Positions 62,104-64,000 of a stretch of 64,000 nt of DNA are shown in pieces. The stretch is from Clostridia bacterium (GTDB lineage: Bacteria > Bacillota > Clostridia > Oscillospirales > CAG-272), in the NCBI GenBank assembly GCA_017503325.1, contig JAFVTI010000038.1:50428-114427 (forward strand), given 5' to 3'. Positions within the stretch are counted from its first letter, which is position 1; each line of letters opens with the position of its first letter. The notes beneath the pieces are model-generated. The model was given only the letters and a program-made list of their open reading frames with translations, did no database searches and had not been told where the DNA came from. The position numbers and the translations under genes are program-made.

Positions 62104-64000
62104 TTAAAACAGCGGGCTTGCCATATTGACGCTGCCGCCCGCCTTGCCGTTACCGGCCTGACCCGAGGCGTTGGAGCCCTGCACAGCGATCGTACCGTCC
62201 TCGTACAGATACGCGCTGAACTCATAGCCTGCCGCGATATCCGCCACGCCGCCCGACAAAAGCTTGACGGGTGAGCCCGAGGTCGCACTCGCGCCTGCCA
62301 TGGCGTTGCCCATATTGCTGCCATATCCCCAGACCGATCCGTCGATCTTGAGAATGATCATGTTGGAGTGGTGCAACACCGCCTTTTTGACGCCACCCGT
62401 CAGCTTGACCGCACCGCCTGCGCCCTGTCCCTGCGCCCAGCCGTTCAAGGCTCTCCAGCCTGCATAATACAGGTCGCCCGAGGCAGTCACCAGCACCACC
62501 TGGTGCTCGCCCGTGGACATATACGCCACGTTGGTCAAAAGCTTATGCGGGGTATTATAGCGATCTGCGCCCGTGCCGAACTTTTCCCAGCGATTGTCGC
62601 CCAGCACATAACACACGTTTTTGGAATCTGTATAAAAGCTGTTTCTGCGTCCTGCGGCGATCAGCTTTACATCACTTGCCACCACCTGGAAGGAGGTGGT
62701 ATGGCCGCCCTCGTTGGACTTTCCCAGCTGTCCGTAGGAATTGGAGCCCACACCCCAAAGCACGCCGCTCTCGTCCAGCACCAGCATGTGGTCGTGTCCG
62801 ACGCTGACGTCCACGATCCTGCCGTCAAAATCGACCTTTCCCGGCACGTCGTCCGTAGACGTTCCCTTTCTGCCAAGCTGGCCTGCGCTGTTGCTGCCGA
62901 CCGTATAAAGCTCGCCGTCCAGCGTCAGATACGCCATCATGGTTTGGTTGTTGTTATTTTCGCAGTCGTTGCTGTGGCAGACCTCCACCTTGGCCACGTT
63001 CGAGGCCACAAGCGTGGGCACAGCCACGTTTCCGCCGCCCGGAATGCCCAGAATGCCGTTCTGATTCATGCCCCATGCGAACAAATCACCGTTGGGTGCC
63101 AGATAATACGTGGAGTGACCGCTTGCGGTAATGCCGCTTTGCACGCCGACCACGGGAGCTTGATTGCCATCGGCCCGTGTATTGACGATCACGGTGCCCG
63201 AGCAATCCACCGTAAAGGTTGCCTTGGTATCATTGACGGTCTGCAGCTCGCCTGTCACGGGCACGAACATAATCGAGGTGACGGTATAGCCCTGCTTGGC
63301 CGTTGCATTTACCGTAAAGGACAGGGTCTGCTCTTGGCCTTCAAAATCGAATTTCTGCCCCGTCTCTGTCACGCTCTGCCCGTTTACGGTCACGTCCGCG
63401 CGCTCCGGGTTATAGGAGACCGTCACGGATTTATCCATCAGCACCTCAAGATCCGAGGGGGATATCCCGAAATGATTGCACAGCATAGAAATCACGTAAT
63501 CGTTTCTGCCGCGCACAAACTTATACATATTGTCGGTCGAGATCTTGAACTGCGATTCGGATGCGCCCCAGCGCATGCTCTGCAGCCCAAGCAGCGGCTC
63601 ACGCTCGGCGATCAATGTATCCAGCTCGGTCTCCAGGTATTCAGTCGTCCACAGGTCGTTAACCACGGTTGCAAAGCGCGCGATAAAGGTCTGCTTAAAC
63701 TCTTGGTTCTTGCAAAGACCGTGCATGATGGTGCCCACCACCGTGCCCGTGGAGTTGATCCAGTCAAAGAAGTTGGCCTTTTCGGAGGTGTCCGCCCAGT
63801 GCCCTTCGGGATACATGGCAATGCCCATATCCATATCAAGCAGCGTGAAATACCACTTGGTATCCATGCCGGAGGGATCGTCCGCCACGCGGTTCTTGAA
63901 CACCTTAATGTTGTTCTCAGGCCAGTCGCGCGCGTTGAAGTACAGACGCGCCACATACATATCCATAAAGGATTTCACGTCCAATCGGTCGGTTACGTAC
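62104..64000 (-). CDS. CotH-domain protein with RCC1-type repeats, N-terminus outside the window
   Basis: The 632 visible residues lack the start. The first 200 match the C-terminal half of CotH kinase domains: VKSFMDMYVARLYFNARDWP, ENNIKVFKNR and KWYFTLLDMDMGI, the latter near the metal site. CotH proteins are spore-coat kinases but are also found as secreted proteins in gut Clostridia. A short beta-rich domain of the InlB_B/bacterial-repeat kind (about 185-275) follows. The C-terminal part, from about 285 to the end, is six or seven RCC1-type repeats of about 50 residues with motifs such as LFAWGMNQNGILG, LYTVGSNSAGQLG and LWGVGSNSYGQLG, predicted to form a beta-propeller. A secreted or coat-located kinase with a binding propeller is plausible. 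The frame is open to base 64000. Confidence 0.85.
   Translation of the reverse strand, partial: YVTDRLDVKSFMDMYVARLYFNARDWPENNIKVFKNRVADDPSGMDTKWYFTLLDMDMGIAMYPEGHWADTSEKANFFDWINSTGTVVGTIMHGLCKNQEFKQTFIARFATVVNDLWTTEYLETELDTLIAEREPLLGLQSMRWGASESQFKISTDNMYKFVRGRNDYVISMLCNHFGISPSDLEVLMDKSVTVSYNPERADVTVNGQSVTETGQKFDFEGQEQTLSFTVNATAKQGYTVTSIMFVPVTGELQTVNDTKATFTVDCSGTVIVNTRADGNQAPVVGVQSGITASGHSTYYLAPNGDLFAWGMNQNGILGIPGGGNVAVPTLVASNVAKVEVCHSNDCENNNNQTMMAYLTLDGELYTVGSNSAGQLGRKGTSTDDVPGKVDFDGRIVDVSVGHDHMLVLDESGVLWGVGSNSYGQLGKSNEGGHTTSFQVVASDVKLIAAGRRNSFYTDSKNVCYVLGDNRWEKFGTGADRYNTPHKLLTNVAYMSTGEHQVVLVTASGDLYYAGWRALNGWAQGQGAGGAVKLTGGVKKAVLHHSNMIILKIDGSVWGYGSNMGNAMAGASATSGSPVKLLSGGVADIAAGYEFSAYLYEDGTIAVQGSNASGQAGNGKAGGSVNMASPLF

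Overview
The window is a chromosomal segment of a spore-forming Firmicute, most likely a gut-type Clostridia of the Oscillospiraceae/Christensenellales kind. The evidence is a complete spoIIIA operon, a GerA/SpoVAF-type germination protein, a CotH-domain protein, RNase Y, zinc-binding (C+) forms of ribosomal proteins S4, S14, L24 and L36, a single-chain glycyl-tRNA synthetase, a PPi-type phosphofructokinase and a MutL with an endonuclease motif. The species cannot be named from the sequence. No tRNA, rRNA, CRISPR array, transposase or phage gene was seen.

Layout. Bases 1-4100 (minus) are the start of the division and cell-wall (dcw) cluster: mraZ, rsmH, an FtsL-like gene and a class B penicillin-binding protein cut by the left edge, with a clear promoter and MraZ-type operator repeats. 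Bases 4200-8420 (minus) carry a spore germination protein, a short-chain dehydrogenase and a phosphofructokinase. Bases 8556-13136 (plus) carry two tandem paralogous lipoproteins of unknown role and the Mg2+ transporter mgtE. A FAD-dependent dehydrogenase follows on minus. Bases 15062-31290 (minus) are a fused S10-spc-alpha ribosomal operon of 30 genes from rpsJ to rplQ, with secY, adk, map, infA and rpoA inside it. Bases 31595-38529 (plus) hold a membrane protein with an overlapping regulator gene, an AraC regulator beside a GH84 N-acetylglucosaminidase lipoprotein, and rplJ-rplL behind an L10 leader RNA. Bases 38715-42976 (minus) hold glyS with a DUF554 gene, and rny. Bases 43069-54974 (minus) hold a small lipoprotein and an eight-gene run miaB-ylbF/ricF-mutS-mutL-tgt-HAD-tldD-pmbA. 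Bases 54971-61400 (minus) hold a P-loop ATPase and spoIIIAA-AH. The right edge has a zinc-ribbon membrane protein and a truncated CotH-RCC1 protein.

Points to look at. MutL carries seven exact-period 42-bp repeats in its linker, and the core of this repeat also occurs outside genes. infA appears to start at CTG. A ~400-bp terminator-bearing palindromic element occurs twice, and a 208-bp element with perfect inverted ends occurs once. The unusually long gaps of the ribosomal operon (rpsJ-rplC, rpsZ-rpsH, rpsD-rpoA) contain hairpins, the best being a nested structure in front of rpsH. The two tandem lipoproteins and the CotH-RCC1 fusion are the least explained proteins.
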